NCBI RefSeq assembly: GCF_024438035.1
Contig: NZ_JANFQF010000006.1
Span: 186,001 to 250,000, forward strand
Direction of reading: 5' to 3'
DNA length: 64,000 nt
DNA from: Rhodococcus tibetensis
GTDB lineage: Bacteria > Actinomycetota > Actinomycetes > Mycobacteriales > Mycobacteriaceae
Positions 8,728 through 18,258 of the stretch are shown here, piece after piece. Each line of letters opens with the position of its first letter. Position 1 is the stretch's first letter. A program made the position numbers and the translations under genes. The notes beneath the pieces are model-generated. The model had not been told where the DNA came from, searched no databases, and was given only the letters and a program-made list of their open reading frames with translations.

Positions 8728-9081
8728 ATGGTTCAGCACGAGCTCCCGGATTTCACGCGCGCCAGTGCCGGTTCGCCGGTACGAACATGCATAGGATGTA
8801 GGGAGCGCGCGTTGGCTCTCGATCTGCTCAGGGTCGTGGTAGGTGAGAGTGGGCCGCAAGGTCATATACTCGTCCCCGATCCACGACGCAGGCTTCCCGG
8901 ACGAGGTGCGTGGCTGCACCCCGATCAGGCTTGCCTGAGTCTCGCGGAACGACGCCGAGCTTTCGGCCGAGCGCTGCGAGTCGCCGGAAGTGTGGATTCG
9001 TCAGAGATCGAACATTGGGTACGAGCAGAACGCACACGCAGAGCAGTACCTCTCGAACAGAACAGGCACAAGCACTCATGA
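8728..9081 (+). CDS. ylxR: YlxR family RNA-binding protein (DUF448)
   Basis: This 117-residue protein has the YlxR core: RTCIGCRERALALDLLRVV, a PDPRRRLPGRGAWLHP loop and a C-terminal helix with RRRAFGRALR. It lies between nusA and infB as in most bacteria. The family is a small nucleic-acid binding fold implicated in RNase P modulation or transcription control in some species. ATG 8728 is the first start that keeps the conserved core; a TAGAGT hexamer 5 bases upstream could act as a -10 of an internal promoter with a leaderless transcript. Confidence 0.9.
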   Translation: MVQHELPDFTRASAGSPVRTCIGCRERALALDLLRVVVGESGPQGHILVPDPRRRLPGRGAWLHPDQACLSLAERRRAFGRALRVAGSVDSSEIEHWVRAERTRRAVPLEQNRHKHS

Positions 9082-9186
9082 GCACACCGTGAAGCACCAG
9101 CGATGATCGTCCATCGGAGATAACCCGAGGTCGTGCGGGCCCCCTTCAGGGGAGCCTCCTGCTCGACCTCATCAGTGAGGAGAGCA

Positions 9187-12100
9187 GTGGCAGGCAAGGC
9201 CCGCGTGCACGAGTTGGCTAAAGAACTCGGTGTCACTAGTAAAGAATTACTCGCAACGCTCAAGGAGCAGGGCGAGTTCGTGAAGTCGGCGTCCTCCACG
9301 GTGGAGGCGCCCGTCGCCCGACGTCTGCGGGAGTCGTTCCCGAAGTCTTCGTCCGCCGAATCCGCGGCAGGCCCGGCGGCCAAGCCCGGCGCACCCGCGG
9401 CGAGCGCACCGTCGACGACGTCGGCCAAGCCGGGCGGACCCCGTCCCGGCCCCAAGCCGGCAGCACCCGCTCCGGCAGCACCCGCTCCGGCAGCACCCGC
9501 TCCGGCAGCACCCGCTCCGGCAGCACCGGCTCCGGCAGCACCGGCTCCGGCGCAGGCACCCGCAGCAGCCGCTCCGGCAGCTCCCGCCGGCAATGCACCC
9601 AAGCCGGGTCGTCCGGCTCCGGCTGCTCCGGCGCCCGCTGCGCCGTCGGCTCCGGCCGCCAGCACACCGTCGGCTCCGGCCGCCAGCACACCGTCGGCTC
9701 CGGCCGCCAGCACGTCGTCGGCTCCGGCTGCCAACGCGCCCGCGGCTCCGTCCACAGGCGCAAAGCCGGGTGGACCCCGTCCGGGTCCCAAGCCGCCTCG
9801 TGTCGGTAACAACCCGTATTCTTCGGCTCCGGCCGAGCGTCCGGCGCCGCGTCCGGCTCCCGGTGCACCCCGTCCCGGCGCGCCTCGTCCGGCTCCGGGT
9901 CAGGGCGGTCCTCGTCCGGCTCCGGGTCAGGGTGGACCTCGTCCGGCTCCGGGTCAGGGCGGTCCTCGTCCGGCTCCGGGTCAGGGCGGTCCTCGTCCGG
10001 CTCCGGGTCAGGGTGGACCTCGTCCGGCTCCGGGTCAGGGCGGTCCCCGTCCCAGCCCCGGCTCGATGCCTCCCCGTCCGAACCCGGGCGCGATGCCCGC
10101 ACGCTCGGCACGCCCCGCACCCGGTGGTGGCCGCCCCGGCCGTCCCGGTGGCGCCCCCGGTGGGCGTCCCGGTGGTGCCGGCGGCGGCGGTGGATACCGC
10201 GGCGGCGGTGCCCCAGGTGCCGGTGCCGGTGCTCCCGGTGGCGGCGCACCCGCAGGTGGTTTCCGCGGTCGTCCCGGTGGCGGTGGACGCCCCGGTCAGC
10301 GCGGTGCTGCGGCAGGCGCGTTCGGTCGTCCCGGTGGCGCACCACGTCGTGGTCGCAAGTCCAAGCGTCAGAAGCGCCAGGAATACGACTCCATGCAGGC
10401 GCCCGCCGTCGGTGGCGTGCGGTTGCCCCGTGGCAACGGTGAGACCATTCGCCTCGCCCGCGGTGCCTCCCTCTCGGACTTCGCGGAGAAGATCGACGCG
10501 AACCCGGCCGCCCTCGTGCAGGCACTGTTCAACCTCGGCGAGATGGTGACGGCGACCCAGTCGGTCAACGACGAGACGCTCGAGCTGCTCGGTGGCGAGA
10601 TGAACTACGTCGTCCAGGTCGTCAGCCCGGAGGACGAGGACCGTGAGCTGCTCGACAGCTTCGACCTCACCTACGGTGAAGACGAAGGCGGCGAAGAGGA
10701 CCTCATGTCACGTCCGCCGGTGGTCACCGTCATGGGTCACGTCGACCACGGTAAGACCCGACTGCTCGACACGATCCGTAAGGCCAACGTCCGCGAGGGC
10801 GAGGCCGGCGGCATCACGCAGCACATCGGTGCCTACCAGGTGCTCACCGAGCTCGATGGCAACGAGCGTCTCGTGACGTTCATCGACACCCCCGGTCACG
10901 AGGCCTTCACGGCCATGCGTGCCCGTGGTGCCAAGGCCACCGACCTCGCGATCCTGGTCGTTGCCGCCGACGACGGCGTCATGCCGCAGACGGTGGAAGC
11001 GATCAACCACGCCCAGGCGGCCGACGTGCCGATCGTGGTCGCGGTGAACAAGATCGACAAGGAAGGCGCGAACCCGGACAAGATCCGGCAGCAGCTCACC
11101 GAGTACGGGCTGGTGGCCGAGGAATACGGCGGAGACACCATGTTCGTCGACATCTCGGCGAAGCAGGGCACCAACATCGATGCACTGCTCGACGCGGTGC
11201 TGTTGACGGCGGACGCTGCCCTCGACCTGCGGGCCAACCCGGACATGGACGCACAGGGTGTCGCCATCGAGGCACACCTCGACCGTGGACGCGGACCCGT
11301 CGCGACCGTGCTCATCCAGCGCGGAACGTTGCGGGTCGGTGATTCGATCGTCGCCGGCGACGCCTACGGCCGTGTACGCCGGATGGTCGACGAGCACGGC
11401 GAGGACGTACTCGAGGCAATGCCCTCACGTCCCGTGCAGGTGGTCGGTTTCACGTCGGTTCCCGGTGCAGGCGACAACCTGCTCGTGGTCGACGAGGATC
11501 GCATCGCCCGTCAGATCGCCGACCGGCGCAATGCGCGTAAGCGCAACGCTCTGGCCGCGAAGAGCCGCAAGCGGATCAGCCTCGAGGACCTCGATTCGGC
11601 CCTCAAGGAGACGTCGCAGCTCAACCTCATCCTCAAGGGTGACAACTCCGGAACGGTGGAGGCTCTCGAGGAAGCGCTGCACGGCATCCAGATCGACGAC
11701 GAGGTGCAGTTGCGCGTCATCGACCGCGGTGTCGGTGGCGTCACCGAAACCAACGTCAACCTGGCCGCTGCGTCGAACGCGATCATCATCGGGTTCAACG
11801 TCCGCGCCGAGGGCAAGGCGACCGAGTTGGCGAACCGCGAGGGCGTCGACATCCGGTACTACTCGGTGATCTACCAGGCGATCGACGAGGTCGAGAAGGC
11901 CCTCAAGGGCATGCTCAAGCCGATCTACGAAGAGGTCGAGTTGGGGCAGGCGGAGATCCGTGCGATGTTCCGCTCGTCCAAGGTCGGCAACATTGCCGGT
12001 TGCCTCGTGACCTCGGGTAGCATCCGTCGCAATGCAAAGGCCCGGCTGCTGCGTGACAACACGGTTGTCGCCGAGACCGTCACCATCTCCTCGCTGAAGC

Positions 12101-12225
12101 GGGAGAAGGACGACGTCGTCGAGGTACGCGAGGGTTACGAGTGTGGTTTGACGGTCACCTACACCGACATCAAGGTCGGTGACGTCATCGAGGCCTACGA
12201 GCTTCGGGAAAAGCCGCGCGACTGA
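9187..12225 (+). CDS. infB: Translation initiation factor IF-2
   Basis: IF-2 is the GTPase that places initiator tRNA on the 30S subunit and promotes subunit joining. The 1012-residue protein has an IF2 N-terminal helix ([20 protein letters not shown]), then about 400 residues of Pro/Ala/Gly-rich low complexity, then the G domain from about residue 510 with GHVDHGKT at 517-524, DTPGHEAF and NKID, followed by domains II-IV. The start GTG 9187 is chosen because [14 protein letters not shown] is the conserved N-terminus. The long N-terminal region is typical of actinobacteria but is built here of near-exact DNA repeats. It follows nusA-ylxR in one operon. Confidence 0.97.
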   Translation: MAGKARVHELAKELGVTSKELLATLKEQGEFVKSASSTVEAPVARRLRESFPKSSSAESAAGPAAKPGAPAASAPSTTSAKPGGPRPGPKPAAPAPAAPAPAAPAPAAPAPAAPAPAAPAPAQAPAAAAPAAPAGNAPKPGRPAPAAPAPAAPSAPAASTPSAPAASTPSAPAASTSSAPAANAPAAPSTGAKPGGPRPGPKPPRVGNNPYSSAPAERPAPRPAPGAPRPGAPRPAPGQGGPRPAPGQGGPRPAPGQGGPRPAPGQGGPRPAPGQGGPRPAPGQGGPRPSPGSMPPRPNPGAMPARSARPAPGGGRPGRPGGAPGGRPGGAGGGGGYRGGGAPGAGAGAPGGGAPAGGFRGRPGGGGRPGQRGAAAGAFGRPGGAPRRGRKSKRQKRQEYDSMQAPAVGGVRLPRGNGETIRLARGASLSDFAEKIDANPAALVQALFNLGEMVTATQSVNDETLELLGGEMNYVVQVVSPEDEDRELLDSFDLTYGEDEGGEEDLMSRPPVVTVMGHVDHGKTRLLDTIRKANVREGEAGGITQHIGAYQVLTELDGNERLVTFIDTPGHEAFTAMRARGAKATDLAILVVAADDGVMPQTVEAINHAQAADVPIVVAVNKIDKEGANPDKIRQQLTEYGLVAEEYGGDTMFVDISAKQGTNIDALLDAVLLTADAALDLRANPDMDAQGVAIEAHLDRGRGPVATVLIQRGTLRVGDSIVAGDAYGRVRRMVDEHGEDVLEAMPSRPVQVVGFTSVPGAGDNLLVVDEDRIARQIADRRNARKRNALAAKSRKRISLEDLDSALKETSQLNLILKGDNSGTVEALEEALHGIQIDDEVQLRVIDRGVGGVTETNVNLAAASNAIIIGFNVRAEGKATELANREGVDIRYYSVIYQAIDEVEKALKGMLKPIYEEVELGQAEIRAMFRSSKVGNIAGCLVTSGSIRRNAKARLLRDNTVVAETVTISSLKREKDDVVEVREGYECGLTVTYTDIKVGDVIEAYELREKPRD
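9460..9549 (+). repeat. 15-bp tandem repeat inside infB (6 copies)
   Basis: Six consecutive copies of GCAGCACCCGCTCCG, the last two with one base change (CCC to CCG), encode AAPAP repeated six times in the linker of IF-2. Near identity at the DNA level, including third positions, points to recent expansion. Confidence 0.85.
9643..9714 (+). repeat. 24-bp tandem repeat inside infB (3 copies)
   Basis: Three adjacent copies of a 24-base unit encode PSAPAAST. The copies are identical apart from the last base of the third unit. It is part of the same low-complexity linker. Confidence 0.8.
9883..10044 (+). repeat. 27-bp tandem repeat inside infB (6 copies)
   Basis: Six adjacent copies of a 27-base unit encode PRPAPGQGG, followed by degenerate copies PRPSPGSMP and PRPNPGAMP. 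The DNA copies differ only at synonymous positions such as GGC/GGT and CCT/CCC. The frame is kept throughout, so unit gain or loss changes the linker by 9 residues at a time. Confidence 0.88.
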
Positions 12226-12326
12226 TCTCCCCTTCCGAGTGGGTGACGTAGCAGCGTTATCCGGCGTGCGCTTCCCGGCCGACTCGATCGGCCGGGGGAG
12301 CGCACGTCTCCCCGAAGGAGGAAAGT

Positions 12327-12617
12327 TTGTACGTCGGTGCGCTCGAGCTCGACATCTTGCTCGGTGACGTGCGATCTCTGAAAGAGAAGCGTGCAATGGT
12401 CAAACCGGTTCTCGCGGAGTTGCGTCGCTACGGCGTTTCTGCGGCGGAAACCGGAGAACAAGACCGGTATCGCCGGTCGATGCTCGGCGTCACCATGGCG
12501 AGTTCGGCCGTCGATCACGTACACGAGGTGCTTGACACCTGCGAACGGCATGTTGCCGATCTTCCGGAGCTGCAACTCCTTGCCGTGCGGCGGAGAATTT
12601 TCGGACCCGAGGACTGA
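12327..12617 (+). CDS. DUF503 family protein (YlxP-like)
   Basis: This 96-residue protein matches DUF503, a small ferredoxin-like fold usually encoded between infB and rbfA. Visible features are the start YVGALELDILLGDVRSLKEKR and the central YRRSMLGVTMASS. The start codon is TTG at 12327, supported by AAGGAGGA just upstream and by the conserved first residues. Function is not established; the position suggests ribosome or RNA work. It lies about 100 bases after infB and 115 bases before rbfA, in the same direction. Confidence 0.88.
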   Translation: MYVGALELDILLGDVRSLKEKRAMVKPVLAELRRYGVSAAETGEQDRYRRSMLGVTMASSAVDHVHEVLDTCERHVADLPELQLLAVRRRIFGPED

Positions 12618-12732
12618 CTCGGTGTGCGGTGCCCGCCGGGAGGTTGCGACGCCCCGGCGTGCAGAATGAGAAAGACAACGCAAAAGTAGGACCACAACGT
12701 TTCGAGCGGCCAGGGAGAGGAGTCTGATTGTC

Positions 12733-13221
12733 ATGGTGGATCCCGCCCGGGCACGCAAGCTCGCCAAGCGCATCGGCACCATCGTCGCGACGGCAATCGA
12801 TCACGAAATCAAGGACCCACGCCTGGCGTTCGTCACCATCACCGACACCAAGGTGACGGCCGACCTCCACGACGCCACCGTGTACTACACGGTGATGGGC
12901 GCCGACCTCGAGTCCGAACCGGATCTCGCCGCCGCTGCCGCGGGTCTGGAGAAGGCCAAGGGTGTTCTGCGCTCGAAGGTCGGTGCGGGTACCGGCGTGA
13001 GATTCACGCCGACACTGACGTTCGTCGCGGACACGGTGCCGGACACGGCCCGTCATATGGAGGAACTTCTTGCTCGCGCTCGTGCCGCGGACGACGAGGT
13101 CGCCCGCGTCGCGGCCGCGGCGTCCCCAGCGGGTGATCCGGATCCGTACAAGGAGCCACGAACCGAGGATGCCGACGACGTGGATGTCGACGAGCCGTCC
13201 GGTTCACGCCAGGCGGACTGA
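12733..13221 (+). CDS. rbfA: Ribosome-binding factor A
   Basis: RbfA binds the 30S subunit and helps 16S rRNA 5' end maturation, notably in the cold. The 162-residue protein has the KH-like core: [25 protein letters not shown], then [12 protein letters not shown], then a [22 protein letters not shown] segment. A C-terminal acidic tail rich in Asp and Ser is an extension common in actinobacteria. It is 11 bases from nrnA, which points to one transcript. Confidence 0.94.
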   Translation: MVDPARARKLAKRIGTIVATAIDHEIKDPRLAFVTITDTKVTADLHDATVYYTVMGADLESEPDLAAAAAGLEKAKGVLRSKVGAGTGVRFTPTLTFVADTVPDTARHMEELLARARAADDEVARVAAAASPAGDPDPYKEPRTEDADDVDVDEPSGSRQAD

Positions 13222-13232
13222 CGCGGACCGAA

Positions 13233-14234
13233 ATGACACACACTCAGGAGACGTCCCTGTCTGATCTCGATCGCCACGAGGTGTATCTGCCGCAGGCGGT
13301 TGCCGTCCTCGAGAACGCGACATCGGTGACGGTTCTGTGTCACGTCCAGCCCGATGCCGACACCATCGGCAGCGGTCTTGCGCTCGGATTGGTCCTCGAG
13401 CGCAAGGGCATTCCGGTGCAGGTGGCGTTCGCTGCTCCGGACGAGTTGCCGGAGTCGATGCGTGAACTGCCCGGCACCCATTTGCTGGTGCCGGCGGATC
13501 AGGTGCAGCGCAACGTCGATCTGCTGGTCACCGTCGATTGTGGCAGCGCAGGTCGGCTCGGCACGCTGGCCGGCCGTCTCGACGATGCCGGCGAGACACT
13601 CGTCATCGACCACCACCGGTCCAACACCCGTTTCGGACGGATGAATCTGGTGGACGAGTCGGCGGAATCGACTACAGCCGTTCTGGCGCAGATGTTCGAT
13701 CTGTGGGGCGTGGAGATCGACGCCGATCTCGCGCACTGTCTTTACGCCGGCCTCGTGACCGACACCGGTTCGTTCCGCTGGGTCCAGCCCGGCACTCACA
13801 CCCTCGCCGAGCGACTTCTCGCGACCGGCATCGACGGCGCCCGTATCGCCCGGAGACTGCTCGATACCCATCCCTTCGGCTGGTTGCCGATGCTGTCCAC
13901 CGTGCTGGGCTCGGCCACCTTCGTTCCCGGCGCAGCAGACGGCCGGGGTCTCGTCTATGCCGTCATTCGACAGGCCGATGTCCACGGTCTGCGCTCCGAG
14001 GAAATCGAGAGCGTCATCGACATCGTCCGTACGACATCGGAAGCCGAGGTCGCCGCGGTCCTCAAAGAGGCCGCCGACGGCACCTGGTCCGTGTCGTTGC
14101 GATCGAAGTCCGATGTAGACGTATCGCTCGTCGCCGGATACCTCGGCGGTGGGGGGCACCGCTTCGCGGCCGGTTACACCGCGGTCGCGTCCGTCGACGA
14201 GATCGTTGCGGCACTCGTCGAGTCGCTCGGCTGA
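13233..14234 (+). CDS. nrnA: DHH-family oligoribonuclease/pAp phosphatase
   Basis: NrnA-type enzymes degrade nanoRNA and dephosphorylate 3'-phosphoadenosine 5'-phosphate, using manganese. The 333-residue protein has the phosphoesterase motifs HVQPDADTIGS (37-47), TVDCG (about 100-104) and the name-giving DHH at 126-128, and a C-terminal DHHA1 domain ending with the substrate loop GGGGHRFAAGY. In mycobacteria the homologue also hydrolyses cyclic dinucleotides or their linear products. It lies between rbfA and a MATE gene, as in M. tuberculosis. Confidence 0.92.
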   Translation: MTHTQETSLSDLDRHEVYLPQAVAVLENATSVTVLCHVQPDADTIGSGLALGLVLERKGIPVQVAFAAPDELPESMRELPGTHLLVPADQVQRNVDLLVTVDCGSAGRLGTLAGRLDDAGETLVIDHHRSNTRFGRMNLVDESAESTTAVLAQMFDLWGVEIDADLAHCLYAGLVTDTGSFRWVQPGTHTLAERLLATGIDGARIARRLLDTHPFGWLPMLSTVLGSATFVPGAADGRGLVYAVIRQADVHGLRSEEIESVIDIVRTTSEAEVAAVLKEAADGTWSVSLRSKSDVDVSLVAGYLGGGGHRFAAGYTAVASVDEIVAALVESLG

Positions 14235-14246
14235 GGGTCGGGTCTG

Positions 14247-15611
14247 TTGGCAGAAGTCTCGAAGGTTTCGGGTGATGCCACGGCCCGGACAGTGTTCGGT
14301 CTCGCGTTGCCCGCTCTGGGGGTGCTTGCTGCCGAACCGATCTATCTCCTGTTCGACATCGCCGTCGTCGGCCGGCTCGGCGCGTTGGCACTTGCGGGAC
14401 TCGCGGTCGGGGGACTGATCCTGGCGCAGGTCAGCACTCAGCTGACCTTTCTGTCCTATGGGACCACCGCCCGCGCATCCCGGATGCACGGTGCCGGTGA
14501 CGAGCGTGGCGCCGTCCGCGAGGGTGTCCAGGCGACGTGGCTGGCGCTGGCCATCGGCGTGACGGTCGTCGCCGTCGCTCAACTGCTGGCAGGTCCCGTA
14601 ACGTCGGTGATCGCCGGTGGCTCCGACATCGCGGACGCGGCGGAGAGCTGGCTGCGCATCGCCGTGTTCGGCGCCCCCTTGATCCTGATCGCCATGGCGG
14701 GCAACGGCTGGATGCGCGGCATGCAGAACACCGTCAGGCCTCTGCGGTTCGTCATCGCGGGTCTTCTCCTGTCGGCGATCGCGTGCCCGGTCCTCGTGCA
14801 CGGACTGTGGGGCGCACCGCGACTGGAACTCGCGGGTTCGGCCGTCGCGAATGTTGCCGGCCAGGCCGTGTCGGCGAGCCTCTTCGTCGGCGCGCTGGTG
14901 ATCGAACGGGTACCGATGCGACCACAGTGGCGCGTGATGCGCGCTCAGATGGTCCTCGGCCGGGATCTCATCCTCCGGAGCCTGGCGTTCCAGGCGTGCT
15001 TCCTCTCGGCGGCCGCAGTGGCGTCCCGGTTCGGGGCCGCAGCTGTCGCCGCACATCAGGTGGTCCTGCAGTTGTGGAATCTCGTCGCCCTGACCCTGGA
15101 CTCCCTCGCGATCGCCGCCCAGGCCTTGGTAGGTGCGGCGTTGGGCGCCGGGCACGCTCGCGGAGCAACCCGCCTGTCGTGGCGCATCACGCGCTGGTCC
15201 ACAGTTTTTGCGTCGGCGTTGGCCCTGATGTTCGCCCTCGGTCACGGCGTCGTACCCGAATGGTTCACCTCCGACACTGCGGTGCTGGACAGCATGGCGG
15301 TGGTGTGGTGGTTCTTCGTCGCCATCATTCCCGTTGCCGGAGTGGTGTTCGCCCTCGACGGAGTGCTTCTCGGGGCAGGAGACGTCGCGTTTCTCCGCAA
15401 CGCCACCCTGGCCTGCGCACTGGTCGGTTTTCTGCCCCTGATTTGGTTGTCGATGCTCCGCGACTGGGGCCTGACGGGAATCTGGACGGGACTTACCGTG
15501 TTCATAATGCTTCGGATGCTCGCGGTTGTCTGGCGCGTCGGAACCGGTCGCTGGGCGGTGACCGGTGCCGACCTACAGGTGCGGCCCCTCTCGGGTCCTG
15601 ACGCGGTGTGA
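14247..15611 (+). CDS. MATE family efflux transporter (DinF-like)
   Basis: This 454-residue protein has about 12 hydrophobic segments in the two-bundle pattern of the MATE/DinF family, which export cationic drugs or metabolites using sodium or proton gradients. The first helix region has the typical ALPALGVLAAEPIYLLFD, and the second bundle starts near LAFQACFLSAAAVASRFG. The start codon is TTG 14247, 12 bases after the nrnA stop, so it probably shares that transcript. The substrate is unknown; the name dinF in mycobacteria does not show SOS control here. Confidence 0.88.
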   Translation: MAEVSKVSGDATARTVFGLALPALGVLAAEPIYLLFDIAVVGRLGALALAGLAVGGLILAQVSTQLTFLSYGTTARASRMHGAGDERGAVREGVQATWLALAIGVTVVAVAQLLAGPVTSVIAGGSDIADAAESWLRIAVFGAPLILIAMAGNGWMRGMQNTVRPLRFVIAGLLLSAIACPVLVHGLWGAPRLELAGSAVANVAGQAVSASLFVGALVIERVPMRPQWRVMRAQMVLGRDLILRSLAFQACFLSAAAVASRFGAAAVAAHQVVLQLWNLVALTLDSLAIAAQALVGAALGAGHARGATRLSWRITRWSTVFASALALMFALGHGVVPEWFTSDTAVLDSMAVVWWFFVAIIPVAGVVFALDGVLLGAGDVAFLRNATLACALVGFLPLIWLSMLRDWGLTGIWTGLTVFIMLRMLAVVWRVGTGRWAVTGADLQVRPLSGPDAV

Positions 15612-15664
15612 AACGCGAGCCGGTGGAACAAGCGATCGACCAGGAAACATGATCGGGAAAGGGA

Positions 15665-16600
15665 GTGGACGTGGCAGCCAAGTTGATGGCCGTGAGCGAC
15701 ACCCATGTCGGACACCGGGGAAATCGCCCGATCACCGAGGAGATCTACCCCGATTCGCCGGACGACTGGCTTATCGTTGCAGGCGACGTCTCCGAGAAGA
15801 CCGACGACATTCGCTGGGCCCTGAAGCTGCTTCGAAGCAGGTTCGCCAAGGTCATCTGGGTGCCTGGGAACCACGAGTTGTGGACGACGGCCAAGGATCC
15901 GGTCCAGATGCACGGCGCCGCACGCTACGACTACCTGGTCACCATGTGCCGCGAAATCGACGTCGTCACCCCCGAGGACCCGTTCCCGGTGTGGGAGGCA
16001 GAGGACGGCCCGGTCACCCTGGTTCCGATGTTCCTCCTCTACGACTACACGTTTCTGCCTGATGGAGCTACGACCAAGGCGGAAGGTCTCGCGATCGCGC
16101 GGGAGAAGAACGTGGTGGCCACGGACGAGTTCCTGTTGTCGAGCGATCCGTACGCCACCCGGGACGCGTGGTGCCGTCACCGCGTAAAGACGACGAAAGA
16201 CCGGCTCGATGCTCTGCCGGCAGGCACCCGAACGGTGCTGATCAACCATTTCCCCTTGGTGCGGGAACCGACTCAGGTGCTGTGGTACCCAGAGTTCTCG
16301 CTGTGGTGCGGCACCGAGATGACGGCGGACTGGCATACCCGGTACAACGCTGTCTGCGCGGTCTACGGGCACTTGCACATTCCGCGCACCACTTACTACG
16401 ACGGCGTGCGGTTCGAAGAGGTGTCTCTCGGCTATCCGCGGGAATGGCAGCGGCGTGGCCTTCCGGAGAAGTTGCTCCGGCAGATCATGCCGGTGCCGGA
16501 GTATCCGCCCGGAACGCTCAACAAGTGGGGCGGTCACTTCGAGGTCACCCCCGAGCAGGAAGCGGAAGTGGAGAAAATGCGGGCGAGGGGGGCTCTGTGA
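15665..16600 (+). CDS. Metallophosphoesterase
   Basis: The 311-residue protein has the five calcineurin-type motifs: SDTHVGH, AGDVSE, PGNHELW, a later NHFPL and YGHLHIP, which together bind two metal ions. It overlaps pptT by four bases (GTGA), an arrangement also seen in mycobacteria. In mycobacteria the homologue is the 4'-phosphopantetheine hydrolase PptH, which reverses PptT action; I infer the same here from the pairing. GTG 15665 is used; a second GTG at 15671 is equally possible. Confidence 0.88.
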   Translation: MDVAAKLMAVSDTHVGHRGNRPITEEIYPDSPDDWLIVAGDVSEKTDDIRWALKLLRSRFAKVIWVPGNHELWTTAKDPVQMHGAARYDYLVTMCREIDVVTPEDPFPVWEAEDGPVTLVPMFLLYDYTFLPDGATTKAEGLAIAREKNVVATDEFLLSSDPYATRDAWCRHRVKTTKDRLDALPAGTRTVLINHFPLVREPTQVLWYPEFSLWCGTEMTADWHTRYNAVCAVYGHLHIPRTTYYDGVRFEEVSLGYPREWQRRGLPEKLLRQIMPVPEYPPGTLNKWGGHFEVTPEQEAEVEKMRARGAL

Positions 16601-17250
16601 TCGAGAGAATCCTGCCCTCCGGTGTGGTATCGGCAGAACTCTTCGAAGACCCCCCGGGTCTGCGTCCGCATCCGCAGGAGGAGGCGCTGATCGGGCGTGC
16701 GGTGGAGAAGCGTCGCCGCGAGTTCACCAGCGCCCGGCACTGCGCGCGACTGGCCATGGCGAAGCTGGGTGTGGATCCGGCCCCGATTCTGCGGGGCGAG
16801 AAAGGCTCCCCGGTGTGGCCTCGCGGTGTCGTCGGGAGTCTGACGCACTGTGACGGCTACCGCGGCGCCGTGCTCGGATATGCGATGCAGGTGCGGTCGG
16901 TCGGAATCGATGCGGAGCCGCACGAAGCCCTGCCGGACGGTGTGCTCGACGCGGTGAGCCTCGAAGCGGAGCGGAAATGGCTGTCGGGGACCGACAACTC
17001 GGTGCACTGGGACAGACTGCTGTTCTGTGCCAAGGAGGCGACGTACAAGGCGTGGTTCCCCCTCACCGGGAGGTGGCTCGGCTTCGAGGACGCGCACATC
17101 ACCTTCGAGGCGGGGGACGGCGGCACGGGCACTTTTCATTCGGATCTTCTGATCTCGGGGGAGACCCTCGAAGGACCGCCGCTGGCGTCGTTCGACGGGC
17201 GTTGGATGGTGTCGGACGGCCTGATCATCACAACAATTGCGGTGCAGTGA
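16597..17250 (+). CDS. pptT: 4'-phosphopantetheinyl transferase
   Basis: PptT moves the phosphopantetheine arm from CoA to acyl carrier and peptidyl carrier proteins, so it activates fatty acid, mycolate and siderophore synthases. The 217-residue protein shows the Sfp-type pattern: RHCARLAMAKLG, GSLTHCDGYRGAV, the magnesium-binding GIDAEPHEAL and FCAKEATYKAWFPLT. The start is the GTG overlapping the phosphoesterase stop. In mycobacteria this gene is essential. The paired upstream gene is the likely opposing hydrolase. Confidence 0.94.
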   Translation: MIERILPSGVVSAELFEDPPGLRPHPQEEALIGRAVEKRRREFTSARHCARLAMAKLGVDPAPILRGEKGSPVWPRGVVGSLTHCDGYRGAVLGYAMQVRSVGIDAEPHEALPDGVLDAVSLEAERKWLSGTDNSVHWDRLLFCAKEATYKAWFPLTGRWLGFEDAHITFEAGDGGTGTFHSDLLISGETLEGPPLASFDGRWMVSDGLIITTIAVQ

Positions 17251-17342
17251 CAGCCGCGATTGCGGTGCACACAGTGTGAGGGTGTGTTCGGCAGCGATCG
17301 GTGATTTCGGCGCAGTGCGGCGGACTGGCAGAATCGGATCAC

Positions 17343-18257
17343 GTGTCTGCGCGTGAAAAGCCTTCTTCCGGTCTCGTCGGCGCCGGTCTGCTCATTGTCG
17401 ACAAGGACGCCGGAATTACCAGTCACGATGTCGTGGCCCGGTGCCGCAAGCTACTCGGTACCCGGAAGGTCGGGCATGCAGGCACCCTGGATCCGATGGC
17501 GACGGGCGTCCTCGTTCTCGGCGTGGAGCGGGCGACGAAGCTCCTCGGGCTTCTGGCGCTGACCACGAAGGCGTATACGGCGACGATCCGGTTGGGGCAG
17601 TCGACCGCTACTGACGACGCCGAGGGTGAGATTCTGGCGTCGGCCGATGCCTCGGCCGTGCGGAACGAGGAGATCGCCGAACAGGTGGCGGCCCTCACGG
17701 GTGAGATCTCGCAGATCCCCGCCAGCGTCAGTGCCATCAAGGTCGACGGGCAGCGTGCCCATGCCCGGATCCGTGCGGGCGAGGAAGTGGAACTGGCGGC
17801 GCGGTCGGTGACGGTCTCCCGCTTCGACGTCGTTGCGCGACGCGACGAGGACGCGTTCGTCGATCTGGAGGTCGAGGTGGAGTGTTCTTCCGGTACCTAC
17901 ATTCGCGCCCTCGCCCGCGATCTCGGCGCGGCGCTCGGGGTGGGTGGTCACCTCACGGTTCTGCGGCGAACGCGTGTCGGCCCCTTCACTCTGGAGCATG
18001 CCCGCACCCTCGAGCAGTTGGCCGAGGAGCCGGCGGTCAGCCTCGATATCGACGCCGCAGCGCAGACGGCGTTTCCGCACCGCCTCATCGATGAGGCGGA
18101 GGCCGAGTCCATCAGTCAGGGCCGGTGGCTCGAGCCGGTCGGGATCAAGGGTGTGTACGCCGCCATCGATCCGGGCGGCTCGACCATTGCACTGCTGCAG
18201 GAGCGCGGGAAGCGTGCCAGTTCGGTGATGGTGGTTCGTCCGGCAACGCTGAGATAG
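17343..18257 (+). CDS. truB: tRNA pseudouridine(55) synthase TruB
   Basis: TruB makes pseudouridine 55 in the T loop of tRNAs. The 304-residue protein has the N-terminal LLIVDKDAGITSHDVV, the catalytic motif GHAGTLDPMATGVL with Asp at residue 50, and the conserved CSSGTYIRALARDLG, followed by a PUA-like C-terminal part. GTG 17343 is taken as the start; a CAGAAT hexamer 8 bases upstream suggests a nearly leaderless transcript. Its stop lies one base from the stop of the convergent metal regulator. Confidence 0.94.
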   Translation: MSAREKPSSGLVGAGLLIVDKDAGITSHDVVARCRKLLGTRKVGHAGTLDPMATGVLVLGVERATKLLGLLALTTKAYTATIRLGQSTATDDAEGEILASADASAVRNEEIAEQVAALTGEISQIPASVSAIKVDGQRAHARIRAGEEVELAARSVTVSRFDVVARRDEDAFVDLEVEVECSSGTYIRALARDLGAALGVGGHLTVLRRTRVGPFTLEHARTLEQLAEEPAVSLDIDAAAQTAFPHRLIDEAEAESISQGRWLEPVGIKGVYAAIDPGGSTIALLQERGKRASSVMVVRPATLR

Positions 18258-18258
18258 C

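Noticed and set aside
7253-8728. 491-codon minus-strand frame
   Set aside because: It is antisense to rimP-nusA, with no start signal and no domain.
9883-10044. CRISPR-like array of 27-bp repeats
   Set aside because: The repeats are contiguous with no spacers, and they keep the infB reading frame; no cas genes are nearby.
9260-10525. Long minus-strand open frame with a repeated acidic peptide
   Set aside because: It mirrors the tandem repeats of infB and has Arg/His/Pro-rich composition with no family resemblance.
13053-15245. A 730-codon open frame on the minus strand
   Set aside because: It lies opposite nrnA and the MATE gene, has no recognisable domain, and is a by-product of high GC third positions in those genes.
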